Part shown: positions 48,504-59,920 of the stretch, in pieces
Numbering within the stretch: the stretch's first letter is position 1
Layout of the letters: every line of letters starts with the position of its first letter
Assembly: GCA_020205615.1 (NCBI GenBank)
Contig: CM035165.1
Span: forward strand, 32,771,544-32,835,543
DNA length: 64,000 bases
From: Panax quinquefolius
Taxonomy: Eukaryota; Streptophyta; Magnoliopsida; Apiales; Araliaceae
Direction: 5' to 3'
Notes under the pieces: model-generated
Database searches by the model: none
Seen by the model: the letters and a program-made list of their open reading frames with translations, nothing else
Told to the model about the DNA's origin: nothing
Position numbers and translations under genes: made by a program

Positions 48504-48998
48504 CATAGTTGCCATGGCGTCACCATGACGTCCTGGTGCTAGAGAAGGACAAGGCTCACGCCTTGGACGCCGAGCTGCCAAGGCTCATGCCTTGGTAGTT
48601 GAACTCATGACTCATCATAACCTATAGACTTGCTACATGGTGTAAGCTTATTACTTATTAGATTTGTAATGTGTGATGGGTGTTGACTTGGTTGATTATT
48701 TATCTTCGTAGTGTTTGTTGACTTGTTCTACTAGTTTTCAATGTTTTTTGAATTTTGATTATGAAATATTCATATAATTGTGTTTTTAATTGTATTATAT
48801 GGTGTTAGATATGATGTTTTGAATTTTAAGGTATATAAAATTCTATTGTTCAATATACTTTTGAAGTAAAATAAATAAATGTATAAATTGCACTTCCACA
48901 ACTTGTCGCCATATGGACGTCATAGCCAGCGCCTTATAGCCTAGGCGTCCTGGTAGTCAATTACCACCGCGTCTCACCGTAATGTCGTGACAATTATG
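48504..48998. mobile_element. Non-autonomous hAT element, 495 bp
   Basis: Ends CATAGTTGCCATGGCGTCAC and, reversed, CATAATTGTCACGACATTAC, with 8-bp flanks CCTAAAAG (48496-48503) and CCTGAAAG (48999-49006) differing at one base. The interior from about 48640 is a diverged copy of the 3' end of the larger hAT element (51660-51960: the GTGTTTGTTGA and AAGTAAAATAAATAA phrases). No coding sequence. Confidence 0.85.
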
Positions 48999-49006
48999 CC
49001 TGAAAG

Positions 49007-49310
49007 GTGCAGAGAAAAGTCTATTATCATTTTCACGTTTTGACGATACAAGTATATAACACACTTGACAAGTATGCATCAAAATAAGATATAAAGTTGA
49101 ACCATAACATATCTTATTCATTTAAGATCACTAAGTTGAAATAATTTTGTAGCGTCTTATGGTAAAACTTGGATTCAAGGAGGTCAATAGGATAATAGAG
49201 CTAGGCTTGGAAACGATAGCAAAACTCAGAAATTGGAACATAAAGTCTATATGTGAATGTAGAGATGCCCTATATGTATAGGTATCAGCTTTTTTTTATT
49301 TCTTTTTTAA
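49007..49310. other. Low-copy spacer between hAT elements
   Basis: About 300 bp, no repeat or gene recognised. Confidence 0.5.
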
Positions 49311-49572
49311 GTATACAGCATAGTTGTTAAGGCGTCGCCTCGTCCAGTCGAGCAGAAATGGGTAAGGCAAGCTTCCAAGTAGATGGCTTAAAGGTGAGCG
49401 CCTAGCACAAAAAGTCGTCGCCTTGGACAACGCGGCGACGATTTGGACGACTATCCGGCTAGTCGAGCGCCTTGATCTCATGGGTCGACCCAAATCTGAA
49501 CTGGATAAAAAACACCCGTTCGGCTAGTCGAACGACGTCGCTGTGCAAAACCTAGCCTAATGTAGTCGTCGC

Positions 49573-50372
49573 CAATGTTCTAAAAGGCGCTAGGCGGGAG
49601 GCGGGCGGCCGGGGGGGGCCTAGCGCCTAGGCGAAATTTTTTATTTTAAGGTAATTTTAATATTTTATCTTAATTTATCCAAACAAAATAATAATATAAA
49701 GCAAAACAATCTATAATAAAAATAATAAAGGTCTTTTCTTAAAGTTCAAACACATCCATATTGCTAATGTCAAAGTTCAAACACATATCCATATTGCTAA
49801 TGTCAAAGTTCAAACACAAACATGCAATTGTTCAAAGTTTAAACAAATTTTTAACGTATTAGTTTTATTTATAAATAAGATTGCTATTAAATAATAAATT
49901 TTAAAATTTCAAGAATTTAATTCAATATTAAAACTTAAGAAACTAAACATAAATTTAAGAATTATAAAATTGAATTAAACTAAATATTACAAATGTGTTC
50001 TCATTTATATAATTTGAAGTTGGTACAAGTTCAAAAATTACAACTATAATAAAATTATCCATTTTGACTTGATATTGTTCACTTCTTGTTGTGATTTGAT
50101 ATGCTACAACCTCAGATATTATGAATATGGTAATCATTAGAAAAATAAATATATCAAGATTTGGTTTGGTAGTAGTTATTAAAATAAAAAATCTCTCCGC
50201 TTTAGAACCACTTCTAATTTTATAGAGGATTTTTTGTCGCCTTGGGCCTAGGTGAGGCACACAGGGGCTTAGAGGCGCCAAGTGGGGCTGGAGTCCTAAA
50301 GGCGGGCGCCAAGAGGGGGCCTAGCGCTGGCGGGGCCTAAGCGGAACCTAGGCGGGAATTTTTAGAACAGAG
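49573..50372. mobile_element. Nested non-autonomous hAT element, 800 bp
   Basis: Ends CAATGTTCTAAAAGGCGCTA and (reversed) CTCTGTTCTAAAAATTCCCG, flanked by a perfect 8-bp duplication GTCGTCGC (49565-49572 and 50373-50380). Both ends are packed with CTAGGCG/CGCCTAG repeats. The interior is AT-rich with a tandem CATATTGCTAATGTCAAAGT repeat (49755-49815). No gene. Confidence 0.9.
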
Positions 50373-50593
50373 GTCGTCGCTCGTCGATTCACAGAGAAGA
50401 ACTCAGAAGACGAAGCCGAACCGAGAGAGAAGACGAAGACGAAGCCGAGAGAGAAGATAGAGAAGACGAAGCCAAAGCCGATCACATGCTGACAGCTTTC
50501 GATCCCAAGCTAATCGCAAGTATGTTTTCTTCCCTTCTCTCGCTTTCTTCCCTTTTCTTCTTCTTTGCTTTACTTACTTTGCGAGTTCTTGTT

Positions 50594-50597
<4 letters not shown>

Positions 50598-50642
<45 letters not shown>
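50598..50642. repeat. (TA)n microsatellite in the hAT 5' intron
   Basis: A second AT tract is at about 50703-50725. Tyr-Ile frames across them are spurious. Confidence 0.93.
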
Positions 50643-50643
<1 letters not shown>

Positions 50644-50963
50644 CACGCAGTTCCTTTTTCTTTTTTTTTAGCCTTTATGCTTTGTATTTTTTACATTGCG
50701 TCTATATATATATATATATATATATAAATATATATATTTATATATGTATAATTATAACATTACAGACATATTTATATTTATCAGTTATCATTTTTTTTTG
50801 TAAGTACATATTTGATATTTCACTGAACGAAAGAAATGCATGACTGTTTAGAGTACTACTGTGATTAGTATGCTATAATGGATAAATGCATGACTATTAG
50901 TTATTATTTGATTTGATTATTTTTAATTATTTTTTTATTTGATTGTATTGTGTAGACATTAAA

Positions 50964-51634
50964 ATGGCGGAAAGTTCGGGAGCCGATAATTATGATATAA
51001 CGAAGGACCTTAAAAGAAAAGCTAAATCGAACGATCCGGGTTGGAAATATGGATATTGGCCAGATTTGAGTAATAAGGATGTCGTGCAATGTATATGCAC
51101 TTTGTGGGAAGAAATGTCATACGAAGAAGAGGAATAGATTGGAACACAAACGATTGAGTGACTTGGTGTATGTCCAATACAATCGAAAGATCGACTCAAG
51201 GTTCCAAAAGAGGCGTGAACTTGGCAATAATTTTGATCCATTAGTCATTGATGACTTTGAATGGGGTAATGAATGGATCTATAATGATGCTGATGTTGTT
51301 CATCCTGGGGGGGGGGGGTCTTACATGGAATGATGTAGATCGAACAACCGGTGCATCCAACACGCTTGAGGGTCGCAATCTTTGAAGGACTGCTCGTGCT
51401 AATACTAGTAATAATCTAATGACATACTCTCGACGTGGTGGTGGTTCAACTTCAAGGGAATCAAGGTTGATGGATTCCGACTCCGATAATGAAGTTGATG
51501 AAGAAGAGGGAATTCCAAATGATGATGAAGATATGGAGGATGATTTTGGAGAAAGACAACCACCTATGCCTTTGAATGAGAGTAGTTCTCGTGGAAGAGA
51601 TGAAGATGACCTTTTCTATGACGATTTTGATTGA
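50964..51634 (+). pseudogene. hAT transposase, BED finger joined to C-terminal tail
   Basis: The ATG at 50964 follows a likely 3' splice site (TTGTGTAG, 50949-50956) and an intron that may begin GTATG near 50520, so the leader was probably spliced. The N-terminus reads MAESSGADNYDITKD, then DPGWKYGYWPDLSNKDVVQC and LCGKKCH, a BED-type zinc finger. After a frameshift near 51090 it runs straight into NRLEHKRLSDLVYVQYNRKI and FDPLVIDDFEWGNEW, which belong to the C-terminal hAT dimerisation region of plant transposases. The catalytic RNase H-like core (normally several hundred residues) is absent. A run of 12 G (51307-51318) breaks the frame again. An acidic tail (DSDSDNEVDEEE, then DEDDLFYDDFD) ends at 51634. 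It may still bind DNA in theory but cannot transpose. Confidence 0.8.
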
Positions 51635-52062
51635 ATGATGTTTCTAGACTAGTGTAGAGAGTCTAAACATTATTTTGGCTTGCTATGGTGGTTTTTTATT
51701 AGTTATTAGACTATATATTTGTGATGGTTGGTTGCAACTTTATTTTCTATGTGGTGTTTGTTGAATTCTTAATTTTTTTAATAATTTTTAATATCAAGTG
51801 TGTTATTTTTGAATTGTTATTGCTAAGTATTTACATAATTATGCCTTTAATGTTATTCCATAGTGTTATGTTTTAAGTTTTAATGTATATAAAATTGTAT
51901 TGCCAATATACTTGTTAAGTAAAATAAATAATATATAAATTGCACATTATAAACGACTTGTCTCCTTACAGACGCCATGGCGATCGCTTGTCGCTTAAGC
52001 GTCGAGCGATCGGCTACCGCCACGACTCATTGTATACTAAATAGAATAACTATGGTATATAG

Positions 52063-52856
52063 TTGTAATGATCTTATCAAAAATGCAGGAAATATAAATA
52101 TTAGTAACAACTTAGATGTTAACCATGGCCAAGATGTAGGCACCTAAATTTTTCTATTATTGATAGTTCCACAAATTTCTCCTTACATGAATAATAATTA
52201 GGGTTCACCCTCATGTGAGAGAGTACCTTGTGGAACTAACACTTTCACTTGTGAAAATATCAATTCCCTATTTATATTTGTTGTTCTAGGAGAGGTCCCC
52301 CCCAAATCTTGATAATAGCTTCAGTCCTGTCTCACCAATGCTAGTAAAATAATCATCAAATAACATTGGATAAACTCATTCGTAAGCCTCATTATGGTGA
52401 CAAATACTTGATGGAACAACAATAACAACAAAATTGAGTGAATCCTAATGAGTTTGACAATCCTAAAGCGGATCCGGATCACAAAAGTTGCGGTCATATG
52501 TCGAAGACCCAAAAGTAAACTTTGATTTTGATATCTAACTGGCTTTGCGGTATATGTAATCGATAATTTTATAACCCATGCATGAGAAAGTACCAAACGA
52601 AAGCGATTATTACTAAAATTCCACACCAGTAAAGAACTATCCTAAAATCACTTGATCTTAGGTTCAGACATCTGTAATCTAAGGCGTTTAACCCCGATGT
52701 GTATCATTGGTCTATTTGGTGTCTTTGCAATGTCAAACATTCCGTAAGATGGGAAGCTTTCTTCCTCTTCACCAAGCGATAAGAAGCGTAAGAAAATTTT
52801 AAACTCAAAAGGCATTAGTTGCTATTATAGGATATCATTGTATAGCGTATTAATTG
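52063..52856. other. Low-copy sequence, no gene recognised
   Basis: Not repeated in the window. The minus strand frame at 52321-52626 (101 codons) has no recognisable motif and an unconvincing composition. Possibly host intergenic DNA. Confidence 0.5.
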
Positions 52857-53880
52857 CTATCATATAATGGGTGTGGTCGTTCTCCTCCTTAGAACCGATT
52901 CTTTACTTAAGACCATTGTCGTCTTCACATAGTCGATGTTAAATCTCCTCTTTTAAAAATCTCCTCCTGACTCGCTTCTTCTATTTTCATGGCCATGATT
53001 ACCACCGTAGTGGTTACCATTTTGTCCGCCTTTTTCTTTCTCCATTTGGTTATTGTTGTTTTGTTGATCGCTATCTCCTAGATGATCCTGATTGTGGTCC
53101 CTCGGTTGACCGTTACTTTCGTTATCTCGCCTAATAATTTAGCCACATTTACAACATAACGAATAGAGAGAAAATTTATGAGAAATGAGATATTGTCGTA
53201 TGTCGGGTTTCAAACCTCTAAGAAACATCCAGCGTATCGTTCCTCATTCTCCACCAAATGAGGTGCAAACCTAGATAACTCTCTGCAAACTTTGCCTCGT
53301 ACTGAGACACCGTCATGTTATTCTGCTCCTGTCTAAGAAACTCCACTTCCTTCATATAACGAACACTTTTAGGAAAGTATTTGTCATTAAATAGTTTCTG
53401 AAATGTCTCCCAAGACATGCTAAGTGCGGCTGGATGGGTATGCTTCATAGACTCCCACTAGTCGTCTGCCTCGCCACGGAATATAAAGGTGGCGAATGGA
53501 ACCTTCTGTTCCTCTGTGCATCCCAAGACATCGAATATCTTGGTAATTTGCTTGACCCATATTTCCGCCATGATCGGATCCGGCTTTCCCTTAAATTCAG
53601 TGGTCCCAACTCTTTGAATCGCTTGGTACCATGTGACAACCTGCGTGAATTGCTATCATTTCCTCCTGTATTTTGAACACGAGTCTCCTCGTCTGCGATT
53701 TTGCATGAATCGCAAAAAAGCTTCTAAACATCCCCTCGTTCATCATCTCGCTTTCATTGGTGTTGTTCACGGGAGGAGGAACATTGCTGACCAGGTGCAT
53801 GTTCTCCTCGTTGGTGAGTACACGCGTCTCCACGGCCTCATTTCCATTGTTAATATTCTCGGTCAATATTCTCAAATCTT
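52857..53880 (-). pseudogene. gag: gag of element E, broken
   Basis: Starts MRILTENINNGNEAVETRVL (about 53875) and continues FRSFF (53597-53875). The capsid block follows in the next frames: FKELGPLNLRESRIRSW (53445-53639), then SWETFQKLFNDKYFPKSVRY, MKEVEFLRQEQNNMTVSQYE and AKFAE (53218-53448). The Arg/Asn-rich nucleocapsid linker is at about 52920-53110. It is truncated within the first CCHC knuckle, so the knuckles and all of pol are absent. Confidence 0.82.
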
Positions 53881-54035
53881 GTCATAAAACAAGAGTTAAT
53901 TAAGGAAATCAATATATCACATAATATCCCTATATAATGACAACTAACTAACAAATAAGCTTAGGTAGGACACACTAGCGAAGGATTTACTCATCTCTCC
54001 TCCTAGTTCTATTCCCGATCTCCGCCAGAGATCAT

Positions 54036-54059
54036 ATCCCTAAGCTCGATACCAACCGC
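54036..54059 (-). other. Primer binding site of element E
   Basis: TATCCCTAAGCTCGATACCA on the + strand, identical to element D, next to the LTR start. Confidence 0.8.
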
Positions 54060-56592
54060 TGTGGCGCCCCCAAAATAGGTATACATCACCCATTCGAGTT
54101 GTCAATACATGGTATGTAAACAACTACAACTTTATTATTACAACAAGAAAAGCGTGAGTTTGAATATAAATATTATCTTCTGACAATATCTATACTCAAA
54201 TAAATCCTCATCACATTTATTGATACATTATTTTACAAAAATGGTGAGGACTACTAAACAACTCTCTCTAGAACCTTCATTCCATACCCCAGACTAAATT
54301 ATTCATTATATTCTCGCCTCACGAGAAGAAAAATGGAACAAAAAGCGAAAAGGGTGAACTCAACTAGCCCAAGAAAAATATTATGACTAAGATAATATAC
54401 AACAAATTATCGTTAGTCTTCAACAGGGAAAAATCTAATAGAATACAATAGACAACAAGTTTTAAATCAATATTCGCAGCAGAAATAATAATTCATTAGA
54501 AGAGTTAGGTAGAGAATGCAAACTACTATATTCTATGTATGAATTTAAAAGTTCATCGTCTATCTTTTATCCCTGTAACATCAATCAATATATATCTGGA
54601 ATCAAATATTCATCTTTACACTACAGGCCAAAGATATTCATCAGTTGGTCATGTTCATCTAAATACCTGTTCATCTTTGCACTACGGGATCATTCATCTT
54701 TGCACTATAGGCCAAAGATTTTCAATAATATCATCATTTAAGACTGAGGATGATGAAAAATATTTTTAAAGAAACGAATCCAGTGAAACAAAATGACAAG
54801 GATTAAGGATTAATGATTCGTACTTTATTTTATCCATGTCCAACAATACCTCAAAAATAATCATAGTGGTGTAAAATTCAAGAATGATCAAAACATGGAT
54901 ACAATCAAAGCTAGTATCCAGAATAGATATTTTGGACGAAAAGGAAAATTTTCATTTTTCGATGTATAGTGCCGTATACGTGAATAGTAACCCCGACACT
55001 AAAATTTCTAAATTTGATTAAAAAGTTCAGATCAATACTTCGGCATAATGATATTAGAATAAATAATATCATTAAAAAAATAATATCCCTTACATCGAAA
55101 GATCAGTACTTCTAGTTGAAACACCAGATATAGACTATGACTTGAACTTGCACCGTATAGCAATACTCAAAATATACTCAAAATACTCACAAGAATATGC
55201 TCGATAATATAGAGAGAGAAAACTTCAGTTTCTGGTGTGATTTTCAATTCTAACCTAAACACCCTATTTATAGGAAAATGCTTAAAACACCAAAGTAGAA
55301 AATTTAATATAATATTAATATATAAATTAAATTTTCCTACGCCAACCTTCCAAGAACTGAATTCAGCTCATTCAACACACATGTGTAACACACCATAATG
55401 AAAAAAGCTTTTGTTATTTAAAATATTTTAAACTTCCAAAATCAATTATTTGAGTTTTGAACTTGATAATTCACAATAAATAGCCCTTTTATCGAGAAAA
55501 TTCAAACTCGCGACTTTTTATAGAAAATTAAATTCTCTACAACTTTACGGAAGAAAGGTTTCCAAATTTCAAACAAAAATTGACCGAAATCTACAAATCC
55601 AAGCGATTTTACGATATAATCAAATTTTAGTCAAGAAATGGGGTCCAAAACACATAAAAACATACTTTAAATATTTTGGTAACAAAAATACTCCTCATTA
55701 TATACTCTCATATATCTCACATTCATCGTAAAAATATCATCATTATTATATTATTAAAATATAATAATATATTTAAATGAATTATTTTATCAAAAAAATA
55801 TTCAATTTTCAACAATTGTCACATTAAAAATTTTCTCCATCTATATCCATATAAAATTAATATTTTTCTCATCATATGAATCAATAATTAATTATTCACA
55901 AATAATATTACGAATCACAATATCGACAACCGTGCGGTTTCCTGGAAAGAGGGCTTTCGAATAAGAATTTCTCCTTCTCGACGCCGCAATTAGGTGACCA
56001 AACCTCTCCTTAGCAGAACTTTCTAGACATTGCCAATAATGTTATCTAATAATATTATTCAGATAATATGAATTATTGCTTCGATAATGAAAATACCGTG
56101 TAATGACAATTATTGAAGCGACAATAATATAAAATATCAACGCAGAATTATTAAATCAATAAAATCTTGAACAATAATTACCGTAACCATTATTGAGTAG
56201 TGCCTTCAGTAGAATCAATAATTGATGCAATACTGATTGTCTTCTACCGTTTTAACCACCAAGTATTTTTAACAAAGATTAACAAAGAATAACTACGCTG
56301 TGCTTATTTTTAAACAACTTATATTTGTCGTTTTCTTCATCCAATCGCTTTCCGTTATGGGACCCACAAAAGATCTTGTTGTCCGCATTTAATATTCCCC
56401 AACAAATGAAGAATATTCCACGACCAAACGAATATTCCCTTTAAACAATGAATATTTTATAACCACTTGCTTATTTTGAAATATTTGAGTATTTTACCCA
56501 TAACTATCCACATTAATCAAATCAACCCTTACTATTTCAAAATAATAAATAGAGAAAATTAAATTTCATTAATAATAAGTTGGGGTCTTACA
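54060..56592 (-). repeat. 5' LTR of element E
   Basis: TGTGGCGCCCCC to GGGGTCTTACA, 2533 bp. TATA box at 55264-55273; constant-loop hairpins at about 54612-54725; collinear with the LTRs of element D. Confidence 0.93.
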
Positions 56593-58203
56593 CCTAGTGC
56601 TTCATTATTTTTCACGAATTCATTCAAGCTTATAGAGAGAAAAGTATAGAGAGAATAAGAGAAAAGAAGAAGAGTATTCATTCTTACTACTACTACTGCG
56701 GTATTCAATCTCCTACTAATGTAAGGGGTGTTATTCTTTCTTATTCATGAAGAGAACTTTTGTTATTCCATTGCTTATTATTCTCATTGGAATAACTTTT
56801 GATACGCTGCCAATTACCTATACTTGGTGACATTCTTCTATTATTACATTGGAACATCCTCATCACATGTGTTTTACACCTACCGGTTCCGCCTTCATTA
56901 TTATTCTCGTTGGAACATCCTCATGCATGTGTTTTACACCGGACTGGTTCCGTCTTTATTATTATTCATTTGGAACATCCATGCATGTGTTTTACACCCG
57001 ACACTGTTCCGCCTCTTTATTATTTTGTTGGAACATCCTCCGTGCAAATTTTGCGACACAGGGTTCCGTTATTATTATTCTGTTGAATAACTCGCTACAT
57101 ACAAAGCACCGCATGCATGGTGATTTCTTTTGTTATTCCATTCTTTATTATACTCGGTTTGTTAAAGTTTTGACTTATATACTCCATGAAATTAGTAGAA
57201 TATCCTTGATATTTAAGCTTCATCCAAAGATATCTTTTATGGAAATATTCTTACGATCATTCTTGAATTTTACTCTACAAAGCGATGATCATGTTGACAA
57301 TTTAGACATTAGTAGTTCTTGGACAAATTAATTCTTGAACTTGTTTTATTGAATTCTTATATCATTGTCATCATCCTCATATTTATATTTTTTGAAAGTC
57401 ATCTCGTGGCCCGTGTAGTGCATAGATGGACTTGGTATGATTATGACCGTGGATTATTCGATTGTAATCATGATCGTAATGTTACAAATGATGTGGTAAA
57501 AGTTATCATTGGCCCGTAGGTATCATTGATGGACGATTGTTAGCATGATCATGACCATTAATGAATACACGAATGTCCTCTTGGTAGTAGTCATAGATAA
57601 TTTGTGGTCGGATACTAAAGAATATCCTTGGTAGTAGTCTGTGAGGGTGATTCGATGATGTGGATTATTTATTAAAAATTTGAGTCCCAAATGATAAAAG
57701 TCATGAAAACCTTTTAAATCACAAAAGATAGTAGATTTTATTCTCTACTTGACTCTTTTAATGGATTGCTTGTTCATTGCGCAGCTAAACTTGATGTTGT
57801 TATATTTTATCGGTTTAACATCATTGTTGAAGGCTAACGATAATTTATTCGCATTATCTTAGTCATAATATTTCTTCTTGGGCTAGTTGAGCTCACCCTT
57901 TCTTTCACCGTTCTCTTGTGAAATGAGAACATAGCGAGGGACTAGTCGGGGAACGGAGTGACTAGTCCGGAGAGATAAGCGTTAGTAGTCCTCTCTATTA
58001 CGTGAAATAGTATGTTAATAATTGTGATGAAGACTCCTTTTGAGTTTGTATAATCTCTAGTAGACAATAATTGTATTCAAACTCACAGTTATGTTTTGTC
58101 GTATTGTACACGACAGTTGTATTAGTAAGTTGTATTTGAATTTTGTATCATGTATCTGACGACCCAAGATGGGTGATGTATACCTAATTTTGGGGGCGTC
58201 GCA
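56593..58203 (+). repeat. Gypsy LTR fragment, + orientation, 5' part missing
   Basis: Starts within the leader just after the TATA region (GTGCTTCATTATTTTTCACG) and ends GTATACCTAATTTTGGGGGCGTCGCA. It holds the GTTATTCC-type array (56750-57145) and constant-loop hairpins (57400-57645). Frames of up to 160 codons at 56799-57331 are translations of the tandem units. Confidence 0.85.
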
Positions 58204-58371
58204 AGAATTCTCCTACAACAACAGTTATCAAGCAAGTATAGGCATGGCTCCATTTAAGGCGTTGTATGGACGAAAGTGTCGTTCTCCAGTATGCTGGGAT
58301 GAGGTGGGAGAAGCAACGTTGTTAGGACCAGAATTAGTACGCATGACTACATATTAAATTCCAAATGATTC
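58204..58371 (+). pseudogene. Gypsy integrase fragment fused to an LTR end
   Basis: Codes for [20 protein letters not shown], then [20 protein letters not shown] and [10 protein letters not shown], the integrase region after the DDE core. It begins at the LTR end, where a primer site and gag should be, so the intervening interior was deleted. It ends at the copia LTR insertion. Confidence 0.85.
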
Positions 58372-59920
58372 TGTTGGGAGAATGCATATTATGATTTGAT
58401 GTTTTAATGCATGTGTTCATGATTATTTGTAAGGTCCTTTAAAGAATATATGTACAAGGACTTAGTGGTAGATCAAAATTGTTAGGTTGATCTAAGCTTT
58501 TCAACGTATCATTCTCGTTCTAGAATGTATAGATAGAATGATCAAAAGCTGTTAGGGTTGATCTTGAGATGTAATAGATTAGTCTTGAAGAAATCGTGGT
58601 GCATCAATCGATCAACATTCGCGAAGTCAAGGCGTAAAACGTGAGCCCACGAAGATTGTAGTGTGCCCGCTTGAAAGGGGACTCTTCGAAAATCGTAGAG
58701 TGGTCCCAACGCGTTCACCAAGCTAACTCCACGATCGTAGTGTCTTTGAAGGAAGCGTGAAGTTTATAAGTCAACGATCGTAGTGTGCTCTCGGGGCGTA
58801 GAGTCAACAACACGAGCAAGAGAAGATCGTAGTGCGAAAGTTTAAGAGAAATCGTAGTGTTCTCGGATCGATAGCATCGTAGTATGCAAGTCAAAGCCAC
58901 TACGATCTTAACCGTAGAACATCACGATCCAATCGTAGAGCATCATCTGTCTCATGTCAGAAAACGTCAAGCCTCATGAGTTGTTAATTCAACATACGAG
59001 GAATGGATCCCAGATGATGCAGTGCTCATCAGTCCCAGAATATATGAAATATCCTTAGTATGCAACAAAGAAGCGTATTGAAGAAGCTAAGGATAGTACT
59101 ATGGATAAGAGGGACAAAACACCTTTTCAGGTGGTAGGTGAGAAAGCGAACTTGCGTTGTCGAGTGAGCGAATGCGAGAAATTCGAGATGTGCGTAAATG
59201 TCTCCATCGCAAAGACACGTAAAGTTCGAAGCATTTAATGCCACAATGGATGGATCCAACGGATAGTTTTCAACATCACATATATACAGATCAGACAGAT
59301 GAGAGAAAAAACAAACAAGCAATCAAACATTCAACGTGAAGAATTCTCTAAGGCTCAACTCTACGATCCGAGATATTGAAAAGCTTTCTCACTTTACTCG
59401 GTTCTTAACGAACCGGTGCTTACACAAGAAATCCGAAAGCAACCTTGAGTAACGCAACAACAACAACCATCAATCAATCGAAGAAGAGTACCAAGTCTGC
59501 TTTGGACTTGAAGAGTTCAGATAGTGAGCGTAAAGAAAGCCAAGTCTGCTGGACTTGAAGAGTTCAAGAGTAAACTAGAGAAGTTCTAGGCTATCACGGT
59601 CTGAAGGAATCTGTAATTTAGAAGATTGTAAAAGACATCCTTAGTGGATATCCTACTCGTTGAGTAGAAGAGTGGACTAGGAGCTTTGAGTGCTCTGAAC
59701 CACTTAAAAACAATTGTGTCATCTATATCTGCTATAACTGCTATATCTGCTATAACTGCCTTACTCGCTCATAACTCCATTGCTTGGTTAAGAAGATTAA
59801 AACAAATACTAATTCCGCTAAGTTTTAATCACTATCTAAGAACAAGTTTAAAATAGAAAAGATTTTCAAATATCTATTCAACCCCCCTTCTAGATAACTT
59901 GTGCCTACTAAGAACTAACA
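58372..59920 (+). repeat. 5' LTR of the copia element
   Basis: TGTTGGGAGAATGC to CTAAGAACTAACA. The 5' half carries at least ten ATCGTAG(A/T)GT motifs (58610-58935). The 3' part has tandem CTGCTATAACTGC units (about 59728-59760) and ends TATTCAACCCCCCTTCTAG. Related to the solo LTR at 11528-22216. Confidence 0.92.

Larger units (their letters stand above)
49319..52054 (+). mobile_element. hAT deletion derivative carrying a nested hAT
   Basis: Left end CATAGTTGTTAAGGCG; right end ...AATAACTATG, whose reverse complement begins CATAGTTATT. The 8-bp flanks GTATACAG (49311-49318) and GTATATAG (52055-52062) differ at one base. It contains a shortened transposase (50964-51634). An 800-bp second hAT element lies in its 5' part. 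GTCGTCGC-rich sequence near both ends is typical of subterminal repeats bound by hAT transposases. Confidence 0.85.
52857..56592 (-). mobile_element. Ty3/gypsy element E, truncated (gag plus 5' LTR only)
   Basis: The + strand match to element D begins at CATATAATGGG, in the codons of the first zinc knuckle, and runs through gag, primer site and 5' LTR. Pol and the other LTR are missing. The right flank begins CCTAG in an opposing LTR. Close to D in sequence and layout. Confidence 0.88.

Noticed and set aside
52321..52626. 101-codon minus strand frame
   Set aside because: No motif, no homolog recognised, and composition typical of chance frames in AT-rich DNA.
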